Source of the DNA: Kamptonema formosum PCC 6407
GTDB lineage: Bacteria; Cyanobacteriota; Cyanobacteriia; Cyanobacteriales; Microcoleaceae
NCBI RefSeq assembly: GCF_000332155.1
Contig: NZ_KB235904.1
Location: 1 to 44,547 of the forward strand
DNA length: 44,547 bases
Direction of reading: 5' to 3'
Shown here: positions 15,448 through 25,106 of the stretch, in pieces
Position numbering within the stretch: position 1 is the stretch's first letter
Layout: each line of letters opens with the position of its first letter
Translations under genes and position numbers: made by a program
Notes under the pieces: model-generated
The model's database searches: none
Told to the model about the DNA's origin: nothing
The model's input: only the letters and a program-made list of their open reading frames with translations

Positions 15448-17289
15448 GTGGTAGAAAAAACCTTAGCGGAATTAGATTTAGGAGCTTTGCGTGCTAATCG
15501 CCAATTTTTCCCCTCTCCGGTAGCATGGGAAGACCAAATACTTTACTTTTTGATGCTAGACCGCTTCTCCGATGGTCAAGAAAATGAATATAAAGATAAT
15601 CAGGGGAACATCGTTAAAACAGGCAAAACTCCCATTTTCACTGATAAAGATGCCGGCAATGCTATCAAAACTCCAGAAGATGCTCAGCGTTGGCGGGAAG
15701 CGGGGGTTAAATGGGTTGGTGGAAATCTTAAGGGACTCACGAGTAAAATAGGCTATTTAAAACGCTTGGGAGTAACAGCTTTGTGGGTAAGTCCGATTTT
15801 CAAGCAGGTTTCTTTTTACGAAAGCTATCACGGTTATGGCATTCAAAACTTTCTGGATGTCGATCCCAATTTTGGCACTCGCGAAGATTTAAAAACACTG
15901 GTCGAAACCGCTCACCAGCATGGAATTTATGTTATTTTAGACATTATTTTAAACCATGCTGGCGATATTTTTAGTTACGAGACTTCTGACCCCTATTGGC
16001 CCGGCCCTTATCCCGTAAAAGGGTTTCATGATAAACAAGGGAAACCAACGATTCCTTTTGGGCCAGTTAATTTACAAAAAAATCCAGAAGCGTGGCCAGA
16101 TGGAGCAATTTGGCCGGCTGAATTCCAAGATCCATCTAATTTTACGCAAAAAGGTTACATCAGGAATTGGGATAATTATCCTGAATACATAGAAGGTGAT
16201 TTTTTTAGCTTAAAAGATATTCGTACTGGTCAAGGAAGTACGGATTTTTATGAGCCTTCAGTAGGCCTTATTAACCTGTGCGAAGTTTATAAATTTTGGA
16301 TTGCTTATGCAGATATAGACGGCTTCCGCGTCGATACAGTCAAGCACATGGATCGAGGTGCTACTCGCTACTTTACTGAAGCTATTCACGAATTTTCTCA
16401 ACTGCTTGGCAAAGAAAATTTTTACTTAATTGGTGAAATTACTGGAGGTCGTCAAAACGCATATTCGACTCTAGATGAAACTGGTCTAGACGCAGCTTTA
16501 GGTATTAGTGAAATTCCAGATAAGCTAGCATATCTAGTCAAAGGATACCGCGATCCAAGTACGTATTTCTCCTTGTTTCGCAATTCACTTTTAATTAATA
16601 AAGGTTCTCATGTTTGGTTTAGAAACAAAGTTGTTACTATGTTTGATGACCACGACCAAGTAGAGAAAGGAAATAGTAAAAGTCGTTTTTGTGGTGGAGA
16701 AAATGGCGAAAAGGTTGTACTAAATGCTCTAGCTTTCAATGCGATGACTTTAGGTATTCCTTGTATTTACTATGGGAGCGAACAGTGTTTTAATGGTGGC
16801 GGAGATAGCGATCGCTACATCCGAGAAGCTATGTTTGGCGGAGAATTTGGCTCATTTACAAGCCGAGATCGACACTTTTTCAATGAAGAGAATCAAGTCT
16901 ATCAGGAATTAGCAAAAATACTGGAAATCAGGCAACAAAAAATTACTCTGCGGCGGGGTCGCCAATATTTACGTCCTATTTCGGGAAATGGTGTAGATTT
17001 TGGTTTACCTCGAATGCTAGGAAATGAGATTCGCTCCGTCGTTCCTTGGTCGCGATTGTTAGATAAAGATGAAATAGTTTTGGCAATAAATACGGACTAC
17101 AATCAGCCGCTAACTGCCTGGGTAAATATCGATTATAACTTGCATAAAGTTGGCGATCGCTTTCAATGTATTTACTCAACTGATAAGGCACAGATCGGTA
17201 ATACAATAACAGTAGAGGAAAAAGGTGTTAAATGCTTTTTAGTTACAGTTCCGGCTGCTGGATTTGTGATTTATGAGCGGGTAATGTAG
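15448..17289 (+). CDS. Alpha-amylase family (GH13) glycosidase
   Basis: A 613-residue GH13 enzyme acting on alpha-1,4-glucans. The TIM-barrel signatures are present: VILDIILNHAGD, DGFRVDTVKHM (nucleophile D296), FYLIGEITGG (acid/base E330) and MFDDHDQ (D403). Near the N-terminus, LYFLMLDRFSDGQENEY is typical of cytosolic or periplasmic amylases with a Ca2+ site. No signal peptide is seen. I start at GTG 15448, which has AGGAG at 15432-15436 at a good distance; GTG at 15439 is too close to it. Product specificity (amylase, cyclomaltodextrinase or sucrose-type) is not resolved. It likely works in glycogen or maltodextrin turnover. Confidence 0.88.
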   Translation: MVEKTLAELDLGALRANRQFFPSPVAWEDQILYFLMLDRFSDGQENEYKDNQGNIVKTGKTPIFTDKDAGNAIKTPEDAQRWREAGVKWVGGNLKGLTSKIGYLKRLGVTALWVSPIFKQVSFYESYHGYGIQNFLDVDPNFGTREDLKTLVETAHQHGIYVILDIILNHAGDIFSYETSDPYWPGPYPVKGFHDKQGKPTIPFGPVNLQKNPEAWPDGAIWPAEFQDPSNFTQKGYIRNWDNYPEYIEGDFFSLKDIRTGQGSTDFYEPSVGLINLCEVYKFWIAYADIDGFRVDTVKHMDRGATRYFTEAIHEFSQLLGKENFYLIGEITGGRQNAYSTLDETGLDAALGISEIPDKLAYLVKGYRDPSTYFSLFRNSLLINKGSHVWFRNKVVTMFDDHDQVEKGNSKSRFCGGENGEKVVLNALAFNAMTLGIPCIYYGSEQCFNGGGDSDRYIREAMFGGEFGSFTSRDRHFFNEENQVYQELAKILEIRQQKITLRRGRQYLRPISGNGVDFGLPRMLGNEIRSVVPWSRLLDKDEIVLAINTDYNQPLTAWVNIDYNLHKVGDRFQCIYSTDKAQIGNTITVEEKGVKCFLVTVPAAGFVIYERVM

Positions 17290-17299
17290 GTAATGTAAA

Positions 17300-17325
17300 T
17301 TGGGTAAAGCACTAGCTTTACCCAA
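17300..17325 (+). terminator. Hairpin terminator after the GH13 gene
   Basis: TTGGGTAAAGC and GCTTTACCCAA form a perfect 11-bp stem with loop ACTA, 11 bases after the GH13 stop. No strong T-run follows, so it may act as a stabilising or bidirectional hairpin for the convergent gene pair. Confidence 0.55.
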
Positions 17326-17370
17326 GCCTACTAAATTAAAAGTAAAATTGTTGAGTTAACTTCAGAAAAT

Positions 17371-17400
17371 CGACCTCCTGCCTCCTGCCTTCTGCCTTCT
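17371..17400. repeat. Short tandem heptanucleotide repeat (CTCCTGC/CTTCTGC)
   Basis: About four units of CTCCTGC or CTTCTGC lie directly before the stop codon of the UPF0182 gene. This is the type of short tandem repeat typical of filamentous cyanobacteria. Confidence 0.6.
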
Positions 17401-17402
17401 AT

Positions 17403-20384
17403 TTACTGTAAGGCTGGACTCGTTTCCTGCACAGGACGAACGATCGCAGGTTTGCTGACAGGTTTACTTAGGAAAACGGCCTTCAGTGCTTCATCAAGAG
17501 TTTCTGCCATGACGATCCGGTTTTCATAAGCAACAATTACCCTGACTAAAGTTGGCAAACTGTTTTCTGTAGCTTCTAAATATATCGGTTCAACATAGAG
17601 TAAAGATTCATCAATTGGAATTACCAATAAATTACCTTGAACTGCCTTAGAACCTTGGCGATTCCAGAGAGAAATCTGCTCAGAAATAGCTGGTTCTTGA
17701 TTAATCAAAGCTTCAATTTGTTCGGGGCCGTAGACCAATCTCTGCTTAGGAAATTGGTAAAGCAATAGTTTACCGTAATTGTCTCCATCAGAACGAGCAG
17801 CCAACCAAGCAATTAAGTTATTCCGACTTGCAGGTGTAAAAGGAAGCAACAGAACAAACTCTTCTGACGTTTCCGTTGGCAGTTTCATAATCAAATAGTA
17901 AGGCTGCACAGGCTGTTGTTCGCTACCATAAATTTCGTTAGGAACCCGCCATAAATCTTCGCGATTGTAAAATACTTGGGGGTCTTCCATGTGATAAGTG
18001 AGCAAACGTTCAGATTGAATGCTGAATAAATCTAGGGGGTAGCGGATGTGACTGCGGAGGGACGCAGGCATTCGATCGAGGCTTGTGAAAAGTCCCGGAA
18101 AAATGGCAATCCAGCTATTAATAATTGGGTCAGATGGGTTGGCTACATAAAATTTTACTGCGCCATTGTAAGCATCAATTACTACTTTTACAGAGTTACG
18201 GATGTAATTAAATTGATTTTTACCTGGGTCTGAATAGGGGTAGCGATCGCTGACAGTATATGCGTCTATAATCCAGTATAGATAGTTGTTTGCCTGAGAA
18301 GTTTCGGATTTTATTTCTTCCTTATTTTGAATAGGAGTAGTAGCATTTGCTACTACTAAATATGGGTCAATATCGTAGCGAAGGAAAGGTGCAATTGCAC
18401 GTACTCGCTCTTTAATATTCCGACGGAACAATACCTTAGTTTTGGGAGTAAAGTTACCAGTTAGTGCCATTTGCCAATTATTCAAATATTTAGCAAATAG
18501 CAATCTCCGCCACATAGAAGCAATCGGTATGCCACCGCTACCATCATAATTATTATAAACATTTTCATCTCCGCTCGGATAGTCAAGCTCCTTAACTTTC
18601 GTTGGTGCTATCACATCTGTATTGCTAATTTCACCATAATAAATTCGGGGTTTATCAATGGGAATACTTGCTCTAATCTCTTCGCTAGTTACTCCTAAAG
18701 TGCTCTTATTACCAGTTGTATTCTCAACGCCAATGTCCTTGACAAAATAGTTGGGCAACCCGCCTGTAGCAACTGTATTTACAGGAGAAAGAGTAAACCC
18801 ATAACCGTGAGTATAAACTAAATTTTCGTTCAGCCAAGTCTGAGCTTGTTGGGGCACTGTTTCGTAGTCTAACTCCCGCGCCGAGATGATTACTTGTTGC
18901 CTTTCAGCGTTTTCTTTTCCTTCTTCATCTTTCTTAACTGTGTAACGATCGATATCAGCATCAGCAAATTTATAGTAGGGGCGAATTTGTTGCAATTGCC
19001 TATTTGTTTGCAACAGCGGACGCTTATCCCAGAGGCGAATATTCTTAATAGTAAGCTGATTTTTTTCGAGATCGGCGTAGGTAAGTTTACTTTCAGGAAC
19101 GAAAGTTTTTACTTCTAGTCTTTTTAAGTCGAATGCCTGTTGTGTAAAGTCTATACTTCGCTTGATATATAACTGCTCTCGTGCTAGTTCATTGGGTTGA
19201 ACTCCAAGTCTTTGTACAACTTCTGGCCCCACTAAAGTTATGGTAAAGTTGACAATTAAAAAGCCTAAGAGCATAAATTTTAAATTCTTATTTGTATGTT
19301 TAAATTTTACACATTGAAAAAACAAGAAAATACTGGTAATTATTGCTAATATACTCAAAAGTGTATAGCCAGGAAGCTGCACTGTCACGTCAGTATAACT
19401 TGCGCCATAGGTAACGCTCTGTTGAGAATAAAGTAACTCGTAACGAGCTAACCAATAACGAAATGCTATCACAAGCATTACAGCTCCTCCCAGGCCGTAC
19501 AGGTGGCGCTGTTGTTGTATAGAAAAGCCATGAAAAATTCCATCACTTAGACTATTTCCTGACAGCAAATAGAGGAGAGTGCAAGATAGTAATCCATACA
19601 AAAATAACGCTGTAGTCTCAAATGCAATAAGTTGTAAAATTGGTAGGGTAAAGACGTAAAAGCTAAGATCGAGGTTAAAAAGTGGTTCAGTAATTTTAAA
19701 GGTGGTAGGTTGTAAATATTGCAATACTTTGGCCCAGTGGTTAGAGGCAATTAAAGCCAAGCCTAAACTCATTAATAAAGCTAAAGCGTTCAGCCAAAAT
19801 TGAGGGGAGATAGTGAAAAGAATACTCAATGCTAGCAATACTCCTAACTGCCACCAATTAAACAATAGTTGCCTTGCCATTTCTCCCAATGAATCAATTC
19901 TAAATTCAATTGGCAAGGGAAGTAAAGTATTGGCCAAGCTGATATCTATATTCCAAAATCTTACAGCAATTTTTCCGTAGTAAACTATAAGCAAACTTAT
20001 TAATAAGCTCAATCCGAATGCTGACAATATTAGCCAAGTCAATTTAATTTTTTTTGGGGATTTTTTGTTATTACTTAATAAGGAGGTATTTGTTAAATTA
20101 CGACGGGTTAAGCTTTTCCTGTTTATTTCTCTCTCTCTATCTTGATTTGAAGGGTATTTGAGCCGATTTGCTAAAGCTAAATTCCCTAGCCAAAAGCTAG
20201 AGGTGACAGCTAAAGTAAAAGCGAATAAGACCCATTCCGTTATTACTCTACGCCAAAATACTGGCAGATAGCCAACTTCCTCAAACCAGAGGACTTCTGC
20301 CACGATATAGGATACGAACTCAAAAACTAGCCAAAGTCCGATTGAGAATAAAATAGCTTTGAAAATTAGTTTGTTGAAAGTCAT
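17403..20384 (-). CDS. UPF0182 family membrane protein
   Basis: A 993-residue protein of the UPF0182 (COG1615) family, of unknown function. The N-terminal ~350 residues contain about seven membrane spans, starting FKAILFSIGLWLVFEFVSYI and the family segment EVLWFEEVGYLPVFWRRVIT. The remainder is a large, mostly extracytoplasmic domain with conserved stretches such as NLVYTHGYGFTLSPVNTV, PRIYYGEISNT and NYIRNSVKVVIDAYNGAVKF. The length is normal for cyanobacteria. It is divergent from the glycosyltransferase genes with a 72-base gap. No role can be assigned. Confidence 0.92.
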   Translation of the reverse strand: MTFNKLIFKAILFSIGLWLVFEFVSYIVAEVLWFEEVGYLPVFWRRVITEWVLFAFTLAVTSSFWLGNLALANRLKYPSNQDREREINRKSLTRRNLTNTSLLSNNKKSPKKIKLTWLILSAFGLSLLISLLIVYYGKIAVRFWNIDISLANTLLPLPIEFRIDSLGEMARQLLFNWWQLGVLLALSILFTISPQFWLNALALLMSLGLALIASNHWAKVLQYLQPTTFKITEPLFNLDLSFYVFTLPILQLIAFETTALFLYGLLSCTLLYLLSGNSLSDGIFHGFSIQQQRHLYGLGGAVMLVIAFRYWLARYELLYSQQSVTYGASYTDVTVQLPGYTLLSILAIITSIFLFFQCVKFKHTNKNLKFMLLGFLIVNFTITLVGPEVVQRLGVQPNELAREQLYIKRSIDFTQQAFDLKRLEVKTFVPESKLTYADLEKNQLTIKNIRLWDKRPLLQTNRQLQQIRPYYKFADADIDRYTVKKDEEGKENAERQQVIISARELDYETVPQQAQTWLNENLVYTHGYGFTLSPVNTVATGGLPNYFVKDIGVENTTGNKSTLGVTSEEIRASIPIDKPRIYYGEISNTDVIAPTKVKELDYPSGDENVYNNYDGSGGIPIASMWRRLLFAKYLNNWQMALTGNFTPKTKVLFRRNIKERVRAIAPFLRYDIDPYLVVANATTPIQNKEEIKSETSQANNYLYWIIDAYTVSDRYPYSDPGKNQFNYIRNSVKVVIDAYNGAVKFYVANPSDPIINSWIAIFPGLFTSLDRMPASLRSHIRYPLDLFSIQSERLLTYHMEDPQVFYNREDLWRVPNEIYGSEQQPVQPYYLIMKLPTETSEEFVLLLPFTPASRNNLIAWLAARSDGDNYGKLLLYQFPKQRLVYGPEQIEALINQEPAISEQISLWNRQGSKAVQGNLLVIPIDESLLYVEPIYLEATENSLPTLVRVIVAYENRIVMAETLDEALKAVFLSKPVSKPAIVRPVQETSPALQ

Positions 20385-20456
20385 TAATTTTGACGGAATC
20401 AGTTATATGATAATTTTACTAATTTATTGCCGATTTTCTAGAGAGGAAGGTTTAAC

Positions 20457-22070
20457 TTGAGGTTGTGGGTCAAATCAAACAATCAAATCGCGATCGCCCT
20501 GATTATACTATTACTTTTCAGCTTTTGCCTCAACACTTGCGGCATCTGGTGGGGCTTGCCAAGTTTTAGCGGCTGGGCTGCTGATGAGCTCATACCTTTG
20601 CGAGTGCTAGAAGGTATGGAGAAAGGTTTCTCCAATGGTTGGCATTATAAATATCCTCCTGTTCACTTTTATATTTTAGCTGTACTTTACTCCCCAGTTT
20701 GGTTATTACACAAGTTAAATATTATTGATATTTACAGTTTGCCAGCTTACACCTTTCTTTTCTACATAGGTCGATTTCTGACTGTGTTCATGGGTTCTGC
20801 TCTTCTACTGATTATCTATTTGTGTGGTCTAGAAATTTACGATCGAAAGTCTTCTTTTTTTGCTGTCCTGATTACCGCCTTAAGCGTTCCCTTAATCTAT
20901 TATTCTAAAACAATCAACTTAGAAGTCCCCTATCTTTTGTGGGTAATGCTATCTTTACTATTTTATCTAAAATTATTAAAACATCACCGCCTTAAAGATT
21001 ATCTTTTATTTGCTCTAACTGCTACTATCGCTGTTTGTACTAAAGACCAAGCTTATGCCTTTTATCTGCTCACTCCTATATTTATTATTGTCGAACATCA
21101 TCGCTATCAGAAGCAGGATAATCCAGAGCTTACCCTTAAGGATTCTTTGAAGGACAAAAGAATTATTTTGTCTCTTGCTGTAGGTATTGGAGCCTTTTTA
21201 TTATTACATAATATCATCTTCAACCTGCCAGGTTTTTTAAAGCACGTCAAGTTAATCACCGCAGGTGGAGGGAGTATTCGTCCTAGATACGAGCAAAGTA
21301 TTATCGGTCAATTACAAATGTTTCGCCAGACTCTAACTCATCTCAGGTTTTCTCTGGGGTGGCCAACTTATATTATGTGCTTGTTAGGGTTTACGAGTAT
21401 ATTATATCGCCTCAAAAATAATTATTTATTAGCCTCTCTATTAGTGCCTACAATATCATACTACCTATTTTATGTCTGTGTGGTATGGTATAATAATGTT
21501 CGCTACTTAATGCCCTTAGCAATAATTTTAGCTTTGTACGGTGGTAAATTTTTAGGAGAATTTTTAAATCCTGAAAAAACCTTATTTAAGGCTAAAGCTA
21601 TATTAGTTACTACTCTATTTGTTTATACATTTGCCTATGGATTTTCGGTTAATATTTTGATGATGCAAGACTCAAGATACTACGTCGAACAATGGATGCA
21701 GCAAAACATAGATAAAAATGCTTTAATTGTAAATACTGGTGGTAACAAATATTCACCCAGATTAGATAATTTTCGCTCTGAAGATGTAGATGCTCCTTCA
21801 CTAGAGCTTTTATCGACCAAAAAACCAGAATATGTTATTGTCAGCAGTGGCTATGATATTCGTAGGTTTGAAAAAAACGCCCCAGAATACGCATTTTTTG
21901 ATAATTTAAACAAAGAGATCGACTACAAGTTAGTATTGAAATATCAATCTCAGCCTAAGTGGAATCTTTTCGATCGGCAAGAGTTAAGCTATCGGGATTT
22001 GGATAAAATGTATATCTATTCAAATATTGATAAAATCAACCCAGAAATAAAAATTTTTAAGAGAAAGTAA
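20457..22070 (+). CDS. GT39-like membrane glycosyltransferase 1
   Basis: A 537-residue polytopic protein resembling PMT/ArnT-type (GT39/PMT_2) glycosyltransferases, which move sugars from polyprenyl phosphate carriers to acceptors outside the cytoplasmic membrane. The first extracytoplasmic loop holds the acidic pair GWAADELIPLRVLEGMEK, where the catalytic Asp/Glu normally lies. About ten to twelve spans follow, then a soluble C-terminal domain. The start is TTG at 20457 with AGGAAGG six bases upstream. It lies 9 bases before a second enzyme of the same class, so they form an operon. Acceptor and sugar are unknown. Confidence 0.75.
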   Translation: MRLWVKSNNQIAIALIILLLFSFCLNTCGIWWGLPSFSGWAADELIPLRVLEGMEKGFSNGWHYKYPPVHFYILAVLYSPVWLLHKLNIIDIYSLPAYTFLFYIGRFLTVFMGSALLLIIYLCGLEIYDRKSSFFAVLITALSVPLIYYSKTINLEVPYLLWVMLSLLFYLKLLKHHRLKDYLLFALTATIAVCTKDQAYAFYLLTPIFIIVEHHRYQKQDNPELTLKDSLKDKRIILSLAVGIGAFLLLHNIIFNLPGFLKHVKLITAGGGSIRPRYEQSIIGQLQMFRQTLTHLRFSLGWPTYIMCLLGFTSILYRLKNNYLLASLLVPTISYYLFYVCVVWYNNVRYLMPLAIILALYGGKFLGEFLNPEKTLFKAKAILVTTLFVYTFAYGFSVNILMMQDSRYYVEQWMQQNIDKNALIVNTGGNKYSPRLDNFRSEDVDAPSLELLSTKKPEYVIVSSGYDIRRFEKNAPEYAFFDNLNKEIDYKLVLKYQSQPKWNLFDRQELSYRDLDKMYIYSNIDKINPEIKIFKRK

Positions 22071-22079
22071 ATAAAGAAC

Positions 22080-23636
22080 ATGACAAAAAAAAATGCCTTT
22101 AAATCCCATATAAATAAAAGCTTGTTGCTAATTATTATAATACTAGCAGCTTTACTGAGAATAGCCTTTCTAGGAACAGCACCCATATCCTTTTCTGTAG
22201 ATGAAGCTTCTAATGGCTATGATACTTATTCTATCATGGAAACAATGCGCGATCGCTACGGTGTCTTCCTGCCTTTTTTCACCAAAGCTTTAAGCGATTA
22301 TCGCGAAACTTTATATATATTTCTCACTATTCCTATAGTCAAACTTTTCGGTCTCAATGAGTTTGCAATTAGATTACCTTCAGCACTCGTTGGCACTCTC
22401 ACAGTCCCCCTGGTTTACTACTTAACTCAAGAATGTTTTAACAATAAAAAAATAGCTCTTTTATCTGCTTTATTATTTGCTATTAGTCCCTGGCATATCT
22501 TTTTCAGTAGATTGGCTTTCAGAGCTATATTACTTCCTTTTCTCTTTAGCTTAGCAGTCCTACTATTCATCAAAAGTTTTAAGAAACCTAACTATTTACC
22601 TCTAAGCGCTTTAATTTTCGGCTTAAGTCTTTACACTTACTCTTCCGCTAGAGGTTTTGTGCCACCTTTCATGTTGATGTTAACAATTATCTTCTGGCGA
22701 CATTTCTGGAATCATCGGCGACAAACTTTGATAGCCTTTTCAATCTTTATGGTGATTTTTATTCCCATGTTTATGTTTTGGATAACTCCAGAAGGCATGG
22801 CAAGAGCAACAACGACAGGGATGCAAACAAATCTTTTCAGTATTATTAAAAACTACCTCTCTTATTTCGATCCCGGATTTCTTTTTATTAATGGAGATCC
22901 CAACCCTCGCCGCAGCGTTTCGGGAGTAGGAGTGGGAGAACTTTATCTTTTTGAATTGGCAACTGTTTTAGCCGGAATTTACTTTTTATCTAAAACTAAA
23001 ACTAAAGAGCGGAGTATCCTTTTACTATGGCTATTTCTCTATCCCATGCCAGCAGCGGTAATAGATTCCGCTCATGCTATTCGTGCAATTGTAGGTGTAC
23101 CCCTATTTTCGATTCTCTCAGGTTACGGTCTTTTTCAGATTAGCAGTTTAGTGAGTTCTGAGAGAAAAAACTATTTTAAGTGGATAGCAATTGCCATCGT
23201 AACTGCCAGTTTCACAGCATTTTTAAATTTTTACTTTAATTATTCTCAGTACATTATTGCTAACACTTCTAAAAATTGGCAATATGGCATGAAGGAAGCT
23301 ATTAATTTCGCGGAAACAAGCTCCTACAATTGCACTATAGTCAGCGACAAGTTTTGGCGACCAAATATTTATATTTTATTTTATACCAAATATCCTCCCA
23401 CAGAACACCAAAAAGCGCCCATTGAACCCGATGTAACCACAGGCTATTCCATTGGTAAATATCAAATAAGTTCGATTTCACAAACCCAAATTTTGAGCGG
23501 TCAATGCTTATTTATAATTCAACCAAATGAGCTTAAAGAAATCCTGGGTAAAGGAGCAACGGTACGCGAGCTAAAATCGATCGAAACTCTGGATGGGGTT
23601 GAAAAAATTAAATTAGTAGAAGTAAATGTATCTTAG
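22080..23636 (+). CDS. GT39-like membrane glycosyltransferase 2
   Basis: A 518-residue relative of the preceding gene. After the first span (SLLLIIIILAALLRIAFLG) the loop SFSVDEASNGYDTYSIM carries the acidic residue pair of PMT_2-type enzymes. RLPSALVGTLTVPLVYYL and FAISPWHIFFSRLAFRA are typical family segments. About eleven spans and a small C-terminal soluble part are seen. It is co-transcribed with the upstream enzyme by spacing, and the NblR-like regulator follows after 30 bases in the longest frame. It likely glycosylates a cell-envelope protein or lipid. Confidence 0.85.
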   Translation: MTKKNAFKSHINKSLLLIIIILAALLRIAFLGTAPISFSVDEASNGYDTYSIMETMRDRYGVFLPFFTKALSDYRETLYIFLTIPIVKLFGLNEFAIRLPSALVGTLTVPLVYYLTQECFNNKKIALLSALLFAISPWHIFFSRLAFRAILLPFLFSLAVLLFIKSFKKPNYLPLSALIFGLSLYTYSSARGFVPPFMLMLTIIFWRHFWNHRRQTLIAFSIFMVIFIPMFMFWITPEGMARATTTGMQTNLFSIIKNYLSYFDPGFLFINGDPNPRRSVSGVGVGELYLFELATVLAGIYFLSKTKTKERSILLLWLFLYPMPAAVIDSAHAIRAIVGVPLFSILSGYGLFQISSLVSSERKNYFKWIAIAIVTASFTAFLNFYFNYSQYIIANTSKNWQYGMKEAINFAETSSYNCTIVSDKFWRPNIYILFYTKYPPTEHQKAPIEPDVTTGYSIGKYQISSISQTQILSGQCLFIIQPNELKEILGKGATVRELKSIETLDGVEKIKLVEVNVS

Positions 23637-23738
23637 TAAAGATGGTGGAATTAATTATTAAGTATTATGTCTCTATTCTTTGCACCTAATGGCTTTAAAC
23701 GTGCTACTATAACTGATAGTCTACACCGCGCAATTCCG

Positions 23739-24434
23739 ATGAGAGCACTCACCCTTGACCGCAATCCCTGTGTCCTATTGGTTGAAACGGACGAAGCTCT
23801 AGCTCAGCAGGTCAGTCTAGACTTGAAATCATCTGGCTATGAGCCTGTGGTGGCGACGGATATCGCTGGTGGTCAACATCTGGCCGCTGAGCTCCAACCT
23901 GCTTTGATTGTAATCGATCGGATGCTGCCGGGAGAAGCTGGACTGACTCTGTGTAACCATCTTAGAAATACTGGTAATAGAGTCCCCGTACTTTTGTTAA
24001 TGGCTCGTGATACGGTTGAAGATCGGGTGGCGTGTTTAGAATGTGGAGCTGATGACTATTTTCTTAAGCCTTATCGAACGGAAGAATTTTTGCAGTTAGT
24101 ACGTCTTTATTTGCAGCCTGATACAACTGAAGTTGAAGAATTAAGGTTTGGTGAGTTGGTGTTAGATTTGTCTACAAGGCGAGCTTTTCGTAATGGTCGG
24201 GGCATCGACTTGACAATGAAGGAATATGAGTTACTTAAATATTTAATGGAACATTCTCGCGAAGTGCTGACTCGCGAACAAATTCTGGAAAACGTTTGGG
24301 GTTACGATTTTTTGGGCGAGTCAAATGTAATTGAAGTTTATATTCGCTATTTACGTCTGAAAATTGAAGATGAAGGAGAAAAACGTTTGATTCAAACTGT
24401 ACGTGGTGTGGGCTACGTTCTTCGAGAATCTTAA
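23739..24434 (+). CDS. nblR: NblR-like OmpR-family response regulator
   Basis: A 231-residue regulator with an N-terminal receiver (CVLLVETDEALAQQVSLDL, phospho-acceptor region IVIDRMLPGE with D60, GADDYFLKPY with the conserved Lys). The C-terminal winged helix is LTMKEYELLKYLMEHSREVL ... VRGVGYVLRES. It closely resembles NblR, which in cyanobacteria controls phycobilisome degradation and survival under nutrient or light stress. The usual receiver Thr/Ser is replaced: PVLLLMARDTVEDR has Met where LTA is normal. That fits reports that NblR is an atypical orphan regulator. No histidine kinase is adjacent. The start is uncertain: an ATG at 23667 would add 24 residues. Confidence 0.8.
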   Translation: MRALTLDRNPCVLLVETDEALAQQVSLDLKSSGYEPVVATDIAGGQHLAAELQPALIVIDRMLPGEAGLTLCNHLRNTGNRVPVLLLMARDTVEDRVACLECGADDYFLKPYRTEEFLQLVRLYLQPDTTEVEELRFGELVLDLSTRRAFRNGRGIDLTMKEYELLKYLMEHSREVLTREQILENVWGYDFLGESNVIEVYIRYLRLKIEDEGEKRLIQTVRGVGYVLRES

Positions 24435-24465
24435 TTTCTTAGTGGTTTTAGCCACCACTAAGAAA
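24435..24465. terminator. Hairpin terminator after nblR-like gene
   Basis: TTTCTTAGTGGT and ACCACTAAGAAA form a perfect 12-bp stem with a 7-base loop, directly after the regulator stop. It is the likely transcription end. Confidence 0.65.
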
Positions 24466-24471
24466 GTATCC

Positions 24472-24524
24472 GTAACGCCGCCATCTTGGGGTAAGAATAT
24501 AGCCAATATGGGGCATTACGTAAG
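24472..24524. repeat. GTAACGCC hairpin repeat, copy 2 (diverged)
   Basis: It begins GTAACGCCGCCATCTTGGGG and ends GGGGCATTACGTAAG, like copy 1, but the stem is imperfect and the loop longer. It lies between the nblR-like and DUF192 genes. Confidence 0.7.
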
Positions 24525-24569
24525 TAAAGCGTAGGTCTTGAATTAACAACTAACAACTAACTAATTTAT

Positions 24570-25106
24570 ATGAAATATCCGATCGAATTGCTTGCTCTGG
24601 GTTTCAGCTTATTATTAATCTCTTGTTCGTCCGTAGATGCTTCGAGTACCCTGGCGAAAAGTTCCACGTCTCCAACTCCACAGGAGACAAATTTGGGTCA
24701 AATGCTCCCAATTACTGCCAAGGCTAATATAGCTGGTTCTATGATTAACCTGGAAGTAACTAACACTCCTGAAGAGCAGGCTATGGGTCTAATGTACAGG
24801 ACTTCTTTAGCCGACGATCGCGGGATGCTGTTCTCATTTAATCCGCCGCGACGAGTTGCTTTTTGGATGAAAAATTGCAAGATATCGCTGGATATGATTT
24901 TCCTACGAGATGGGGTGGTAAGAGCGATCGCCCGTAATTCGCCTCCCTGTACTGCTGAACCCTGTCCCACCTATGATTCCACAACCTCTGTCGATCGCGT
25001 GATTGAACTTCGGGGGGGTCGCGCTGCTGAACTCGGCGTTAAAGTCGGCGATCGCATTGCTATCCAGTTTTTGGGCTCTAATTCCCCCACCAAGCCCACC
25101 CCTTAA
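24570..25106 (+). CDS. DUF192 lipoprotein
   Basis: A 178-residue exported protein. The N-terminus (ELLALGFSLLLISCSSVDAS) is a lipoprotein signal, with C19 as lipidated Cys after LLIS, so it is likely membrane-anchored. The body is the DUF192 fold: LEVTNTPEEQAMGLMYRTSL, GMLFSFNPPRRVAFWMKNCK, ISLDMIFLRDGVV and ELGVKVGDRIAI. The Cys pair CTAEPC in the middle may form a disulfide. DUF192 proteins are widespread and of unknown function. The ATG at 24570 is supported by the signal peptide. Confidence 0.88.
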   Translation: MKYPIELLALGFSLLLISCSSVDASSTLAKSSTSPTPQETNLGQMLPITAKANIAGSMINLEVTNTPEEQAMGLMYRTSLADDRGMLFSFNPPRRVAFWMKNCKISLDMIFLRDGVVRAIARNSPPCTAEPCPTYDSTTSVDRVIELRGGRAAELGVKVGDRIAIQFLGSNSPTKPTP

